NCBI RefSeq assembly: GCF_026341815.1
Contig: NZ_JAPENX010000001.1
Span: 3,410,001-3,474,000 of the forward strand
DNA length: 64,000 nt
From: Streptomyces sp. NBC_00572
GTDB lineage: Bacteria > Actinomycetota > Actinomycetes > Streptomycetales > Streptomycetaceae
Direction of reading: 5' to 3'
Numbering within the stretch: the first letter of the stretch is position 1; every line of letters begins with the position of its first letter. Below the pieces are notes generated by a model. It ran no database searches and had not been told where the DNA came from. It was given only the letters and a program-made list of their open reading frames with translations. This document shows, piece after piece, positions 42,567 to 50,911 of this stretch. A program made the translations under genes and the position numbers.

Positions 42567-43148
42567 ATGAGCGGTCGAGACGTGGGCGTGCGTGACGCGG
42601 GCGGTCGGGATGCGAGCGGGCGGGACGTGAGCGGGCGGGACTCGGGCAGGCGCGGCGAGGGGCGTACGTACGGCCGGATGCTGTGGGCCTCGGTGCTCGC
42701 GCTGGCCCTGGAGGCGGCGCTCGCCCTGATCCTGCTCGTGGTGTTCGGGGACGCCGGGCAGCCGGAGCCGGGTGAGGAGCGCCTCAGCGCGCTGACCCTC
42801 CTCGCGCTCCCGTTGCTCACGGTGGTCTGGCTGCTTCCGGCGTTCGCGGTCTCCGCCGCCCTCGTGCTTCCGACCGTGCTCCTCGGCGAGGCCCTGACGC
42901 GCCGGGCGGGTGGCCGCCCGACCGGCTGGCAGCTGCTCCTGTCGACCGCCGCCGGGACCCTGCTGTGGCCGCTCGCCGGCGGGCCGGGCTGGCTGGTGGC
43001 CACGGTGTGCCTGGCCGTGGCGGTGCTCGTCACGCGCCACGCGCGGCGGGGCTACTTCGTGGCGCTGCTGGTGTGGGGGACGGTCACGGTGCTGACCGTG
43101 TTCCTGCTCTGCACCGTCGGCCTGTACACGGGCGTGATCGACGCCTGA
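42567..43148 (+). CDS. small integral membrane protein with GRD repeats
   Basis: A 193-aa protein of unknown family. The first 35 residues are hydrophilic and repetitive (SGRDVGVRDAGGRDASGRD and so on, a 15-bp period in the DNA). They are followed by four to five hydrophobic segments (WASVLALALEAALALILLVV, LTLLALPLLTVVWLLPAFAV, LVATVCLAVAVLVTR and WGTVTVLTVFLLCTVGLYTG). It probably shares a transcript with the MFS transporter upstream. No enzymatic signature is visible. Confidence 0.7.
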   Translation: MSGRDVGVRDAGGRDASGRDVSGRDSGRRGEGRTYGRMLWASVLALALEAALALILLVVFGDAGQPEPGEERLSALTLLALPLLTVVWLLPAFAVSAALVLPTVLLGEALTRRAGGRPTGWQLLLSTAAGTLLWPLAGGPGWLVATVCLAVAVLVTRHARRGYFVALLVWGTVTVLTVFLLCTVGLYTGVIDA

Positions 43149-43205
43149 GGCCCGCGCCCGGGTCCGGGTCGGGGCCGGGGGCCGTGCACGCGCCAGGGTC
43201 CGGGA

Positions 43206-43814
43206 CTACGAGCTCAGCCGTCCGAACCTCCCCCGGTGGAACAGCAGCGGATCCCCGTCGTCCTCCGCGCCCAGCGACTCCACCCTCCCCACCACGATCA
43301 GGTGGTCTCCGCCGGTGTGCACGGCGGTGATCGCGCAGTCCAGCCAGGCGGGTGCGCCGGACAGCCGGGGTGAGCCCGTGGTCGGGGCCGGGGTCCAGTC
43401 CACGCCGGCGAACTTGTCCGCGCCGCTCACCGCGAACGACCGGCACAGCGGGCCCTGGTCGGCGCCGAGGATGTTGACGCAGAAGGTGCCCGCGCCCGCG
43501 ATCCTGGGCCAGGTCGTCGACGTACGGGCGACCATGAAGGCGACCAGGGGCGGGTCGAGGGAGAGGGAGGCGAAGGACTGGCAGGCGAAGCCGGCCGGCC
43601 CTTCCGGGTCGAGGGCGGTCACGATCGTGACCCCGCTCGCGAAGTGGCCGAGCACACGGCGGAATTCGGCCGGGTCGACGGGTGGTCGCTCGTCCTCCCG
43701 TACCGCGCGCAGTACCGGCCGGGGCAGTGGTTCCACGGCCGTCGGCGAACCGGCCGCTCTCAGGTGTCGGACGGCGGTGGCCGCCATCCCCGCGTGTCCC
43801 ATCACGCCACCCAT
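43206..43814 (-). CDS. flavin reductase family protein (HpaC/HsaB-like)
   Basis: A 202-aa NAD(P)H:flavin reductase-type protein with an FMN-binding split barrel at about residues 45-200: FRRVLGHFASGVTIVTAL, then FACQSFASLSLDPPLVAFMV, GTFCVNILGADQG and GGDHLIVVGRVESLG. Such proteins give reduced flavin to two-component monooxygenases (for example HsaA-HsaB in steroid degradation). No matching oxygenase subunit of that class is in the window. The start ATG 43814 lies five bases from operator site E, so a downstream start at 43802 (MGHAGM) or a leaderless message is possible. Confidence 0.87.
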   Translation of the reverse strand: MGGVMGHAGMAATAVRHLRAAGSPTAVEPLPRPVLRAVREDERPPVDPAEFRRVLGHFASGVTIVTALDPEGPAGFACQSFASLSLDPPLVAFMVARTSTTWPRIAGAGTFCVNILGADQGPLCRSFAVSGADKFAGVDWTPAPTTGSPRLSGAPAWLDCAITAVHTGGDHLIVVGRVESLGAEDDGDPLLFHRGRFGRLSS

Positions 43815-43819
43815 TGAAA

Positions 43820-43834
43820 CTGACGATGCGTCAG
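43820..43834. promoter_or_regulatory. operator site E, CTGACG-ATG-CGTCAG
   Basis: Perfect 6+6 inverted repeat, five bases upstream of the annotated start of the flavin reductase. A protein bound here would block transcription initiation. Confidence 0.85.
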
Positions 43835-43856
43835 ATAGGAAGACCCCGCACGACGA

Positions 43857-43897
43857 GAGCCCCCGGGGCGACGGCAGGACCGCCGCCCCGGGGGCTC
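43857..43897. terminator. terminator of the large secreted protein gene
   Basis: GAGCCCCCGGGGCG and CGCCCCGGGGGCTC form a 14-bp stem with a 13-base loop, 22 bases after the stop codon of the minus-strand gene at 43919. Confidence 0.85.
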
Positions 43898-43918
43898 TTC
43901 ACTCGTACGACCGCGGGA

Positions 43919-46900
43919 TCAGCCGGCGACGGCCCCCGTCGACCGGGTCCAGGCCGTGCCCGAGGTGTGCCCGGTCCGGTGGGCGGTCACCTTGACGGTG
44001 ATCCGGGTGCCGCGCTGGGCCTTGGTCGGGGTGAACGTGCCACGGGTCGCCCCGCTGATCGCCCGCCCGTTCGCGTACCACTGGTACGCGTACGAGGTCG
44101 GCGCCGGCGTCCACGCGCCCCGGTTCAGGGTGAGCGTCCGCCCGACCTTGACCGTGCCGGTGACGTACGGAGCGGTGGTCGCCTTCGGTGCGAGGCCGGT
44201 GGCGACCGTGTAACCGGCCGTCGTGGCGGCCCCGCTGAGGTGCCCGGTGCGGTGGGCCGTCACGGTCACCGTGAGCTTCTTGCCGAGGACGGACGCGACG
44301 GGCACGTACGAGGACCCCGTCGCACCTGAGATGGCCACGCCGTTCGCCCGCCACTGGTAGGCGTACGAGGTGGGCGCGGGCGACCAGGTGCCGACGACGG
44401 CCGACACCTTGCTCCCGACCCGGACGGTGCCGGACACGGAGGGCGCCTTGGTGGCCTTGGGCGCGACACCCTTCACGACCACCGACCCGCTGACCGCGGT
44501 GAGCGTCGGGTGCCCGGCCTTCCGCGCGATGACGGCCAGCGACAGCTGCTTGCCCTGGAGCGTGGAGGGGATCGTGTACGTGGAGGCCGTGGCCCCCGCG
44601 ATCGCGACCCCGTTCGCCCGCCACTGGTACGCGAGCGAGTCCACCGGCAGCGACCACGAACCGGCCTTCGCCGTCACCTTCCCGCCGACGACCGCCGTAC
44701 CGGAGATCCCGGGCGCGGCGGTGTTGCGGAGGGCGGCGACGACGGTCACCGACGGCTTCATGAACTGCGTGCCGAAGGCGTACACGCTGGTGCTCAGTGG
44801 GCCGAGCGGCGCGTTCGTCAGGTCCAGGCCCACCGTCATGCTGCGCCGGTCCGGCGCGACGGAGAGGGTGGTGGACTCGGCACGGAACGACCCGCTCGTC
44901 ACGACGACCTTGGCGGAGCTGTGCAGCGCCGAGCCGGAGACGGTCATCGAGATCTTCCCCCGGCCGACCGTGGCCGGGCCGACGGTGCCGACGGTGCGCT
45001 CGTCGGTGCCGCAGATGTAGCGGTCACACGAGAACTGCGCCTTGACCGGGGTCGAGGCCTGCGCGGGCTTCTCCGGCAGGCCGATCACGAGCGTGGTCGG
45101 CTTGGCCGTCTTCGCGGAACCGCTGCCGGACAGACCGCACTTGTAGATCTCGCCCTCGCTCGTGTACCAGCCGCCGCAGAAGTTCACCCGGCTGGTCCGG
45201 TCGTACATCCGGGGTCGAGGCATGGTCTCGAAGGTGCCGGCAGGGGTGAACGCCACGTTGAAGTCGTCGCCCTCGCCGGTCGGGAGCGCCCAGCACAGAG
45301 TGGAGTGCTGATCGCTGAGGGTGCCCGTGAGCGGACCGAAGCCGTAGGCCACGTTCGCGACCTTGGCGCACTCCGGGGCGGGCCCGGCCGGCGTGCCGAT
45401 GCGGGCGGCGTCGAGCCGGTAGGCGGCGGTTGCGGTGCCGCCCGCCGGGACCTGGAGGAGCACCTGGTAGGCGGCGGAACCGGTGGCGGCGCAGCCCTTG
45501 GCGAAGTAGTCGCAGACCGCGTCGCCCTCGGCGTCGAACGCCATGAGCCGGACGGCGTCGTTCGTGTCCCGCACGTCCAGGTGCAGGGTGTCCCCGGCGG
45601 CGGACGTCGTGACCCGGCGGCACTGGAAGGTGCCGGGCGCGGCCGGAACACCCCCGGTGGACGGGCCGCCGGCGGCGACGGCCGGGGTGGTGACGCAGCC
45701 GCGCGCGGTGGCGGTGACGTCCTGGCGGGTCAGCACGGTCTCGGCGGCCATGTCACGGCCCTGGACGAGGACCGTGTGGGCGAGGCCCGGGGTCAGGTCG
45801 CAGACCGAGAAGGTGCCGTAGTAGGTGCGGATCTCGCAGCTGACCCTGCCGTTCGCGTCCACCACGACGGCCTCGGCGGACGAGCCGCCCGCGCCCTTCG
45901 CGATCTGGAACAGCTCGTTGGGGGAGTGGGAGTCGGCGGGGATCGTCAGGCAGTCGGCGAACACGCCGCCACCGGTCTTCACGACCGACCGGGCCGGGGC
46001 CGCGCTGAAATCACCGGCGGTGAAGGTCCGGCAGGCGGAGGGCGCGTCGGTCCGGTGGACGACGAGGCCGTAGCCGTCGCCGCCCTCGTACACGTCTTCG
46101 TCGACGACGACCGCCCGGTAGGGGGCGGTGCCGCCGAGCACGCAGGTGGCGTCCCACAGGTTCGTGGCGTTGAGGCACTGCTCGACGCCCGTCGCGTCGT
46201 ACACCTTGATCTCGGTGGAGAGGTCCGACTGGATGGCGACGTGCGCGCCCTGCGGCACCGGAAGGTTCAGGCAGTCGGCCTCACCGGGGGCGGAGAACGT
46301 GCCCCGGTACGGCGTGGTGAGGGCGATCCCGTCCACGCAGCCCTCGGCGGAGTCGCCGCCGAAGAACTGGACGGCGTCGTCGGTGAGGACGGTGTACGCC
46401 GTGCCCGCGGTGAGCGTGCAGAGCGTTTCGTAGCTCCGGCAGGCGAAGGTGCCGTCCTGCGCGTACACGGAGACGCTGGCGCGGTAGCCCTCCTTGTTCA
46501 CGGCCCGCACGTCGTAGCGGCCGGACTCGGTGGGCGTGAAGGTCTTGCAGCCGGTCGCGGGCCCGGACCGGTCCGGCGGGGTGCCGTAGACGGACGGGGC
46601 GACGGTGACGCAGCCCTCCGGGTCGGACAGACGGCGGACCTTCAGGGTGTAGGGGGCGCGGGTGCCGTCCCCCTCGTCGTCGACGACCCCGTAGACGCGG
46701 TAGCCGCTGGAGCCCGCGGGCAGGACACAGCCCTCGGAGTCGTCCTGGTTGCGCTCCACGCAGAGGCGCTTGCCGGTCGCGTCGGAGATCCAGGCGTAGG
46801 AATCGCCGTAGGCGACACGCTGCAGCTCCTTCGTGATCCGCTCGCCCGGGGCGGCGGTGAAGGAGTGGCAGACGACGCCCAGCGGGCCGGCGCCCGTGCC

Positions 46901-47620
46901 GGTCGCCGGTGCCGTGTCGTACCCGGTGCCGGGTACGGCCGGGCAGTCGCCCTGGGCGGTGGCCATGAGCGGGACGAGAGCGACCCGGTTCTGGGCGGCC
47001 TGCCAGTTGTGGTTGCCGAGCTTGAGCGTGTACCGGCCGACGGCCAGGTCGCACCAGGCGTTCTTGTAGGACCAGTCCTGGCACGTGACCTGGTCCTCAC
47101 CCGCGTACAGCTCCGGGTAGGTGTCGTGGCTGCCGTCGATGAGGATGCGGTGCGTGCCGGGCTTCTCCACGGTGACGGTGAAGCAGACGGTGCCGTTCGG
47201 CTCGATGGTGACCTGCTTGGCCGCGTCACCGGGCTCGCCCAGCGGGGCGAGCGGCAGGGCGGGGCAGGTGTCGGCGGTGGGCTCCGTGCTGGGCGTCGGC
47301 TCGACGGTCGGCTTGTCCGTCGGTTCCGTCGGTTTCGTCGGGTTCGGCGACGGTTCGACGGTCGGCGTCGGCGCGGCCGTCGGGTCCGTCGTCGGGGACG
47401 GCTCGGGCGCGGGCGCCGTCGGGTCCTGCGCCGGAGTCGCGCTCGCGGACGACGGCGTGGGCGCAGGCGTCGCCGCCAGAGCCGTGCCCGCCGGGAGCAT
47501 CGGGCTCAGGAGCGCCGTCAGCAGGGCCGGGACGAGCAGAAGTGATCTACGGGACCTACGGGATCTTCCGGATCTTTCAGAACCTTCGGACCCCTCGCGC
47601 GAGCGCGCGGAGTTGGGCAT
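43919..47620 (-). CDS. large secreted Cys-rich protein with C-terminal Ig-like repeats
   Basis: A 1233-aa exported protein. The N-terminus is basic and Ser/Arg-rich (SGRSRRSRRS); the signal helix is LLLVPALLTALLSPMLPAGT. Residues 50-115 are a Pro/Thr/Ser linker. Residues 120-870 hold about eight beta-rich modules of 85-110 residues with regularly placed Cys and recurring segments of the type C-x-TF-x-A/P...Y-x-V (CKTFTPTESGRYDV, CHSFTAAPGERITK), resembling pre-peptidase/PPC-like beta sandwiches. The last 260 residues are three clear Ig-like repeats: SYAYQWRANGVAISGAT, RTGHLSG and similar. No catalytic domain was recognised; adhesion or surface structure is a guess. ATG 47620 is the start. Confidence 0.82.
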   Translation of the reverse strand: MPNSARSREGSEGSERSGRSRRSRRSLLLVPALLTALLSPMLPAGTALAATPAPTPSSASATPAQDPTAPAPEPSPTTDPTAAPTPTVEPSPNPTKPTEPTDKPTVEPTPSTEPTADTCPALPLAPLGEPGDAAKQVTIEPNGTVCFTVTVEKPGTHRILIDGSHDTYPELYAGEDQVTCQDWSYKNAWCDLAVGRYTLKLGNHNWQAAQNRVALVPLMATAQGDCPAVPGTGYDTAPATGTGAGPLGVVCHSFTAAPGERITKELQRVAYGDSYAWISDATGKRLCVERNQDDSEGCVLPAGSSGYRVYGVVDDEGDGTRAPYTLKVRRLSDPEGCVTVAPSVYGTPPDRSGPATGCKTFTPTESGRYDVRAVNKEGYRASVSVYAQDGTFACRSYETLCTLTAGTAYTVLTDDAVQFFGGDSAEGCVDGIALTTPYRGTFSAPGEADCLNLPVPQGAHVAIQSDLSTEIKVYDATGVEQCLNATNLWDATCVLGGTAPYRAVVVDEDVYEGGDGYGLVVHRTDAPSACRTFTAGDFSAAPARSVVKTGGGVFADCLTIPADSHSPNELFQIAKGAGGSSAEAVVVDANGRVSCEIRTYYGTFSVCDLTPGLAHTVLVQGRDMAAETVLTRQDVTATARGCVTTPAVAAGGPSTGGVPAAPGTFQCRRVTTSAAGDTLHLDVRDTNDAVRLMAFDAEGDAVCDYFAKGCAATGSAAYQVLLQVPAGGTATAAYRLDAARIGTPAGPAPECAKVANVAYGFGPLTGTLSDQHSTLCWALPTGEGDDFNVAFTPAGTFETMPRPRMYDRTSRVNFCGGWYTSEGEIYKCGLSGSGSAKTAKPTTLVIGLPEKPAQASTPVKAQFSCDRYICGTDERTVGTVGPATVGRGKISMTVSGSALHSSAKVVVTSGSFRAESTTLSVAPDRRSMTVGLDLTNAPLGPLSTSVYAFGTQFMKPSVTVVAALRNTAAPGISGTAVVGGKVTAKAGSWSLPVDSLAYQWRANGVAIAGATASTYTIPSTLQGKQLSLAVIARKAGHPTLTAVSGSVVVKGVAPKATKAPSVSGTVRVGSKVSAVVGTWSPAPTSYAYQWRANGVAISGATGSSYVPVASVLGKKLTVTVTAHRTGHLSGAATTAGYTVATGLAPKATTAPYVTGTVKVGRTLTLNRGAWTPAPTSYAYQWYANGRAISGATRGTFTPTKAQRGTRITVKVTAHRTGHTSGTAWTRSTGAVAG

Positions 47621-47692
47621 TCCGTTCCCCCCGGAGCGGCAGTGTGTGGCATATGCGGCTCACACGATAAAGCCCCGGTGAGACAGCCTCCG

Positions 47693-48478
47693 CTACCGCC
47701 CCTCGTACCGCGCCTCCCGCCGCTCCACGAAGCTCGCCACCCCCTCCTGCGCGTCCCGCGTCGTCATGTTCACCTCCTGCGCCGTCGCCTCCGCCGCGAA
47801 CGCGACGGAACGGTCCACATCCAGCGACGCGTTCACGAGCTGCTTCGTCAGGGCGAGCGCCCGCGTCGGCCCCTGGGCCAGCCGCTCCGCCCACTCCCGG
47901 GCCGTCTTCTCCAGGTCCTCCGCCGGGACGACCCGGTTCACCAGACCCATGCCGTACGCCTCCGCCGCCGGCACCGCGTCCCCGAAGAACATCAGTTCTT
48001 TCGCCCGCTGCGGCCCGATCAGCCGCGGCAGCAGATACGCCCCGCCCCCGTCGGGGACGAGCCCACGCCGCACGAACACCTCGATGAACTTCGCCGACTC
48101 CGACGCCAGGACCAGGTCGCAGGCGAAGGCGAGGTGCGCGCCGATCCCCGCCGCCGTCCCGTTCACCGCCGCGATCACCGGCTTCTCGCAGTCCAGTACG
48201 GCCCCGATGAAGCGCTGCGCCCCGAGCCGGATCATCCGGGCCACGTCCCCCGCCACCCTTTCCCCTGCGGCCGGCGCACCCCGCAGGTCCGCGCCCGCGC
48301 AGAAGCCGCGCCCGGTCGCGGTGAGGACCACCGCCCGGACGCCCGGGTCCGCGGAGGCCTCGGCGAGCAGGGCGATGATCCTCTCCCGCTGGTCCCAGGT
48401 GACCGCGTTCATCGCCTCGGGGCGGTTGAGGGTGATCCACGAGACGCCGTTCTCGACGGCGTGCAGTACATCGGCCAT
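47693..48478 (-). CDS. enoyl-CoA hydratase/isomerase family protein
   Basis: A 261-aa crotonase-fold protein: WITLNRPEAMNAVTWDQRER, the oxyanion-hole strand GRGFCAGADLRGAP, IAAVNGTAAGIGAHLAFACD and the active-site region FVRRGLVPDGGGAYLLPRLI. The second acidic residue of classical hydratases appears as Asp in VPDGGG, so isomerase or dehydratase chemistry remains possible. It would process the enoyl-CoA product of the FadE pair. It is the second gene after the ADP-forming synthetase (21-base gap) and so lies behind operator sites F and G. Confidence 0.92.
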   Translation of the reverse strand: MADVLHAVENGVSWITLNRPEAMNAVTWDQRERIIALLAEASADPGVRAVVLTATGRGFCAGADLRGAPAAGERVAGDVARMIRLGAQRFIGAVLDCEKPVIAAVNGTAAGIGAHLAFACDLVLASESAKFIEVFVRRGLVPDGGGAYLLPRLIGPQRAKELMFFGDAVPAAEAYGMGLVNRVVPAEDLEKTAREWAERLAQGPTRALALTKQLVNASLDVDRSVAFAAEATAQEVNMTTRDAQEGVASFVERREARYEGR

Positions 48479-48499
48479 GACCGGTCTCCTCGGGCGGAC

Positions 48500-50746
48500 T
48501 CAGCGGCAGACCGCCAGCGCGTCCAGGGCCACCGCGCCCTGGCCCCGCGGCAGCACCATCAGCGGGTTGATGTCGAGTTCGGCGAGGTCGCCGTCGAGTT
48601 CGAGGGCCATCCGCTGCACCCGCAGCACCACCTCGACGAGCGCGTCCACGTCGGCCGGCGGCGCACCCCGTACCCCGTCGAGAAGGGCACGGCCCCGCAG
48701 TTCGGCGAGCATCGAGCGGGCCTCGTACTCCCCGAAGGGCGGGACCCGTACGGCCGTGTCGTTGAGGACCTCCACCAGGACCCCGCCGAGGCCGACCGTG
48801 ACCGTCGGGCCGAACAGGTCGTCGCGGGTCACGCCCACCACCATCTCGACCCCGCGCCCGACCATCTGGCAGACCAGGATCCCGTCGAGGTCGATGGACT
48901 CGAAGCGGGCGATGTCGGTGAGCTCGCGGTACGCGTCCCGCACCTGGCTCGCCGAGGTCAGCCCGACCTTCACCAGGCCCAGCTCCGTCTTGTGGGCGAG
49001 CTGCGCGCCCGAGGCCTTCATCACGACCGGGTAGCCGACGAGCCCGGCGGCCCGCACGGCCGCCGCCGCGCTGGTGACGAGCTGTTCGCGGGGCACCCGT
49101 ATCCCGTACGCCCGCAGGAGCTGCTTCGCCGCGTGCTCGCTGAGCCGCCGGCCGGGCCGCATGAGGGCCTGGGCCTTGCGGAAGGAGGGGGAGGGGGTGC
49201 GGGGGGCCTCGTCGAAGGGGGAGCGGTAGCCGGTGGTGAAGCGGTGGTGGTCGAGGTAGGCCTTCACGGCGCCGATGCAGTTGGCGAAGGTGCGGAAGGT
49301 GGCGACCCGGGAGGAGCCGAGGAGGGTCGTCCGGTAGGCCTCCTCCGTCCCGACCGGGGACCCCCACACCACGCACACCAGCTTGTCCGTCGCCTCTGCG
49401 GCGTCGACGAGGTCCTGGGCGAGCTTGTCGCTCATGGGAGGGAAGGGCCCGGTGATCGGACAGATCAGCACCCCGACGGAGGGGTCGGCGAGGATCGCGT
49501 CGATGATCTTCCGGCCGCGCCAGTCGCCGACCGGGTGTCCGCCGTTGTCGACGGGGTTGGCGACGGAGAGGTACTCGGGGATCCACTCGTGCAGTTCGTC
49601 CTGCTTGGCCTGCGGCAGGGTGGGCAGCTGGAGGCCCGCCTCGGTGGCGAGGTCGGCGAAGTGGGCGCCGGTACCGCCGGAGATCGAGTAGACGACGACG
49701 CCGTCGGCCTGCGGGCGGCGGGCGCGGGCGAGCAGGGTCGCGGTGTCCTGGAGCTGGTCGAGGCCGTCGACCCGGATGACTCCGTACTGGCGCATGGCGG
49801 CGTCGACGACCTGGTCGGCGCCGGTGAGCTTGCCGGTGTGGGAGGCGGCGGTACGGGCCCCGGTCTCGGTGCGGCCGACCTTCACGGCGACGACGGGGAC
49901 GCCGTGGCGGGCGGCCCGGTCGGCGGCGAGGAGGAAGGAACGACCGTCCTTGAGGCCCTCGACGTAGCAGGCGATGGCGCCGACCTCGGGCCGTCCGGCG
50001 AAGTACGAGATGAAGTCGGAGGTCTCCAGGTCGGCCTCGTTGCCGGTGGGCGCCCAGTGGGAGAGGCGGACGCCGAGCTCCTGGAGGGTGAAGACGGGCC
50101 GCCCCTGGTGGCCGGACTGGGTGATGAGGGCGACGGCGGGGCCTTCGAGGTCCTCGCGGAAGCGCTCGAAGGCGTTGAGGTTGGTGTTGGGGCCGAGGAG
50201 GCGGAGTCCGGAGCGGCGCACGGCGGCGGCGAGACGTTCCTGCGCGGCGGCGCCGGCCTCACCGGTCTCGGCGAAGCCGGAGGCGAAGGCGACCGCGAAC
50301 TTCACCTTGGTCTCGGCGAGTTCCTCGATGACGGGCAGCGGGTCGGCGACGAGGAGGACGGCCAGGTCGACGGGTTCGGTGAGCGCGCCGACGGAGGGCA
50401 CGCAGTCGATCCCGAACACGCTGGTACGGGTCGGGTGCACGGGCACGAGCCGGGCGCCGACCCGCTCGGCCCAGGCGAGCAGCTGCCGGGTGATCCCGGT
50501 GTTGGGCCGCCCCTCGGTGTCGGACGCGCCGACGACGGCGACGGACTCGGGCCGGAAGAACCGGTCGAGGTCGGGCACGGGCGCGTGCAGCGGGCGCCCG
50601 CTGACGTCCTGGTCGCCGGGGGCGGCGGTGACGCCGTGCACGGTCGTGCGGGGCGACTCCCCGCAGGCGACCACGCGGGCGCGGAGATCGGTGGTGAAGG
50701 TGCCGTGAGTCGATCCAAGCATGTGTTCCGCCCGCCCTTCACCCAT
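48500..50746 (-). CDS. acetate-CoA ligase family (ADP-forming acyl-CoA synthetase)
   Basis: A 748-aa fused alpha-beta NDP-forming acyl-CoA synthetase. It has an N-terminal CoA-binding domain (FFRPESVAVVGASDTEGRPN), succinyl-CoA-ligase-like domains with ALITQSGHQGRPVFTLQELG and AASHTGKLTGADQVVDA, and a C-terminal ATP-grasp_5 domain from about residue 520 (HAAKQLLRAYGIRVPREQL, then VVMKASGAQLAHKTELGLVK). It interconverts acyl-CoA plus ADP/Pi with acid plus ATP. Whether it salvages energy from the pathway end product or activates the substrate is open. Start: ATG 50746 is used; ATG 50722 (MLGSTHG) is as good. Sites F and G stand directly upstream. Confidence 0.9.
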   Translation of the reverse strand: MGEGRAEHMLGSTHGTFTTDLRARVVACGESPRTTVHGVTAAPGDQDVSGRPLHAPVPDLDRFFRPESVAVVGASDTEGRPNTGITRQLLAWAERVGARLVPVHPTRTSVFGIDCVPSVGALTEPVDLAVLLVADPLPVIEELAETKVKFAVAFASGFAETGEAGAAAQERLAAAVRRSGLRLLGPNTNLNAFERFREDLEGPAVALITQSGHQGRPVFTLQELGVRLSHWAPTGNEADLETSDFISYFAGRPEVGAIACYVEGLKDGRSFLLAADRAARHGVPVVAVKVGRTETGARTAASHTGKLTGADQVVDAAMRQYGVIRVDGLDQLQDTATLLARARRPQADGVVVYSISGGTGAHFADLATEAGLQLPTLPQAKQDELHEWIPEYLSVANPVDNGGHPVGDWRGRKIIDAILADPSVGVLICPITGPFPPMSDKLAQDLVDAAEATDKLVCVVWGSPVGTEEAYRTTLLGSSRVATFRTFANCIGAVKAYLDHHRFTTGYRSPFDEAPRTPSPSFRKAQALMRPGRRLSEHAAKQLLRAYGIRVPREQLVTSAAAAVRAAGLVGYPVVMKASGAQLAHKTELGLVKVGLTSASQVRDAYRELTDIARFESIDLDGILVCQMVGRGVEMVVGVTRDDLFGPTVTVGLGGVLVEVLNDTAVRVPPFGEYEARSMLAELRGRALLDGVRGAPPADVDALVEVVLRVQRMALELDGDLAELDINPLMVLPRGQGAVALDALAVCR

Positions 50747-50756
50747 CCGTATACAC

Positions 50757-50771
50757 CTGACGCTCAGTCAG
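50757..50771. promoter_or_regulatory. operator site F, CTGACG-CTC-AGTCAG
   Basis: One mismatch to the dyad. It lies ten bases before the start of the ADP-forming synthetase and forms a pair with site G, 24 bp centre to centre. Confidence 0.8.
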
Positions 50772-50780
50772 ATTACAGAA

Positions 50781-50795
50781 CTGACGGCCAGTCAG
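50781..50795. promoter_or_regulatory. operator site G, CTGACG-GCC-AGTCAG
   Basis: One mismatch to the dyad, at the same position as in site F. Two sites in tandem suggest cooperative repression of this operon. Confidence 0.8.
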
Positions 50796-50911
50796 GAATA
50801 GGTGTGAGGTGGCGGGTGTGAGGGCGTGGCCGGGTGGGGTGGCCGGTCGGGGTGGCCGGCCGGCCACTTACCCTCGGCGGGTGTGCTCGTCGGGGCCCGG
50901 GTCCTCGCCGG

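Noticed and set aside
44510..47545. 1011-codon open frame on the plus strand
   Set aside because: Antisense shadow of the secreted protein gene, which has a signal peptide, Cys pattern and terminator.
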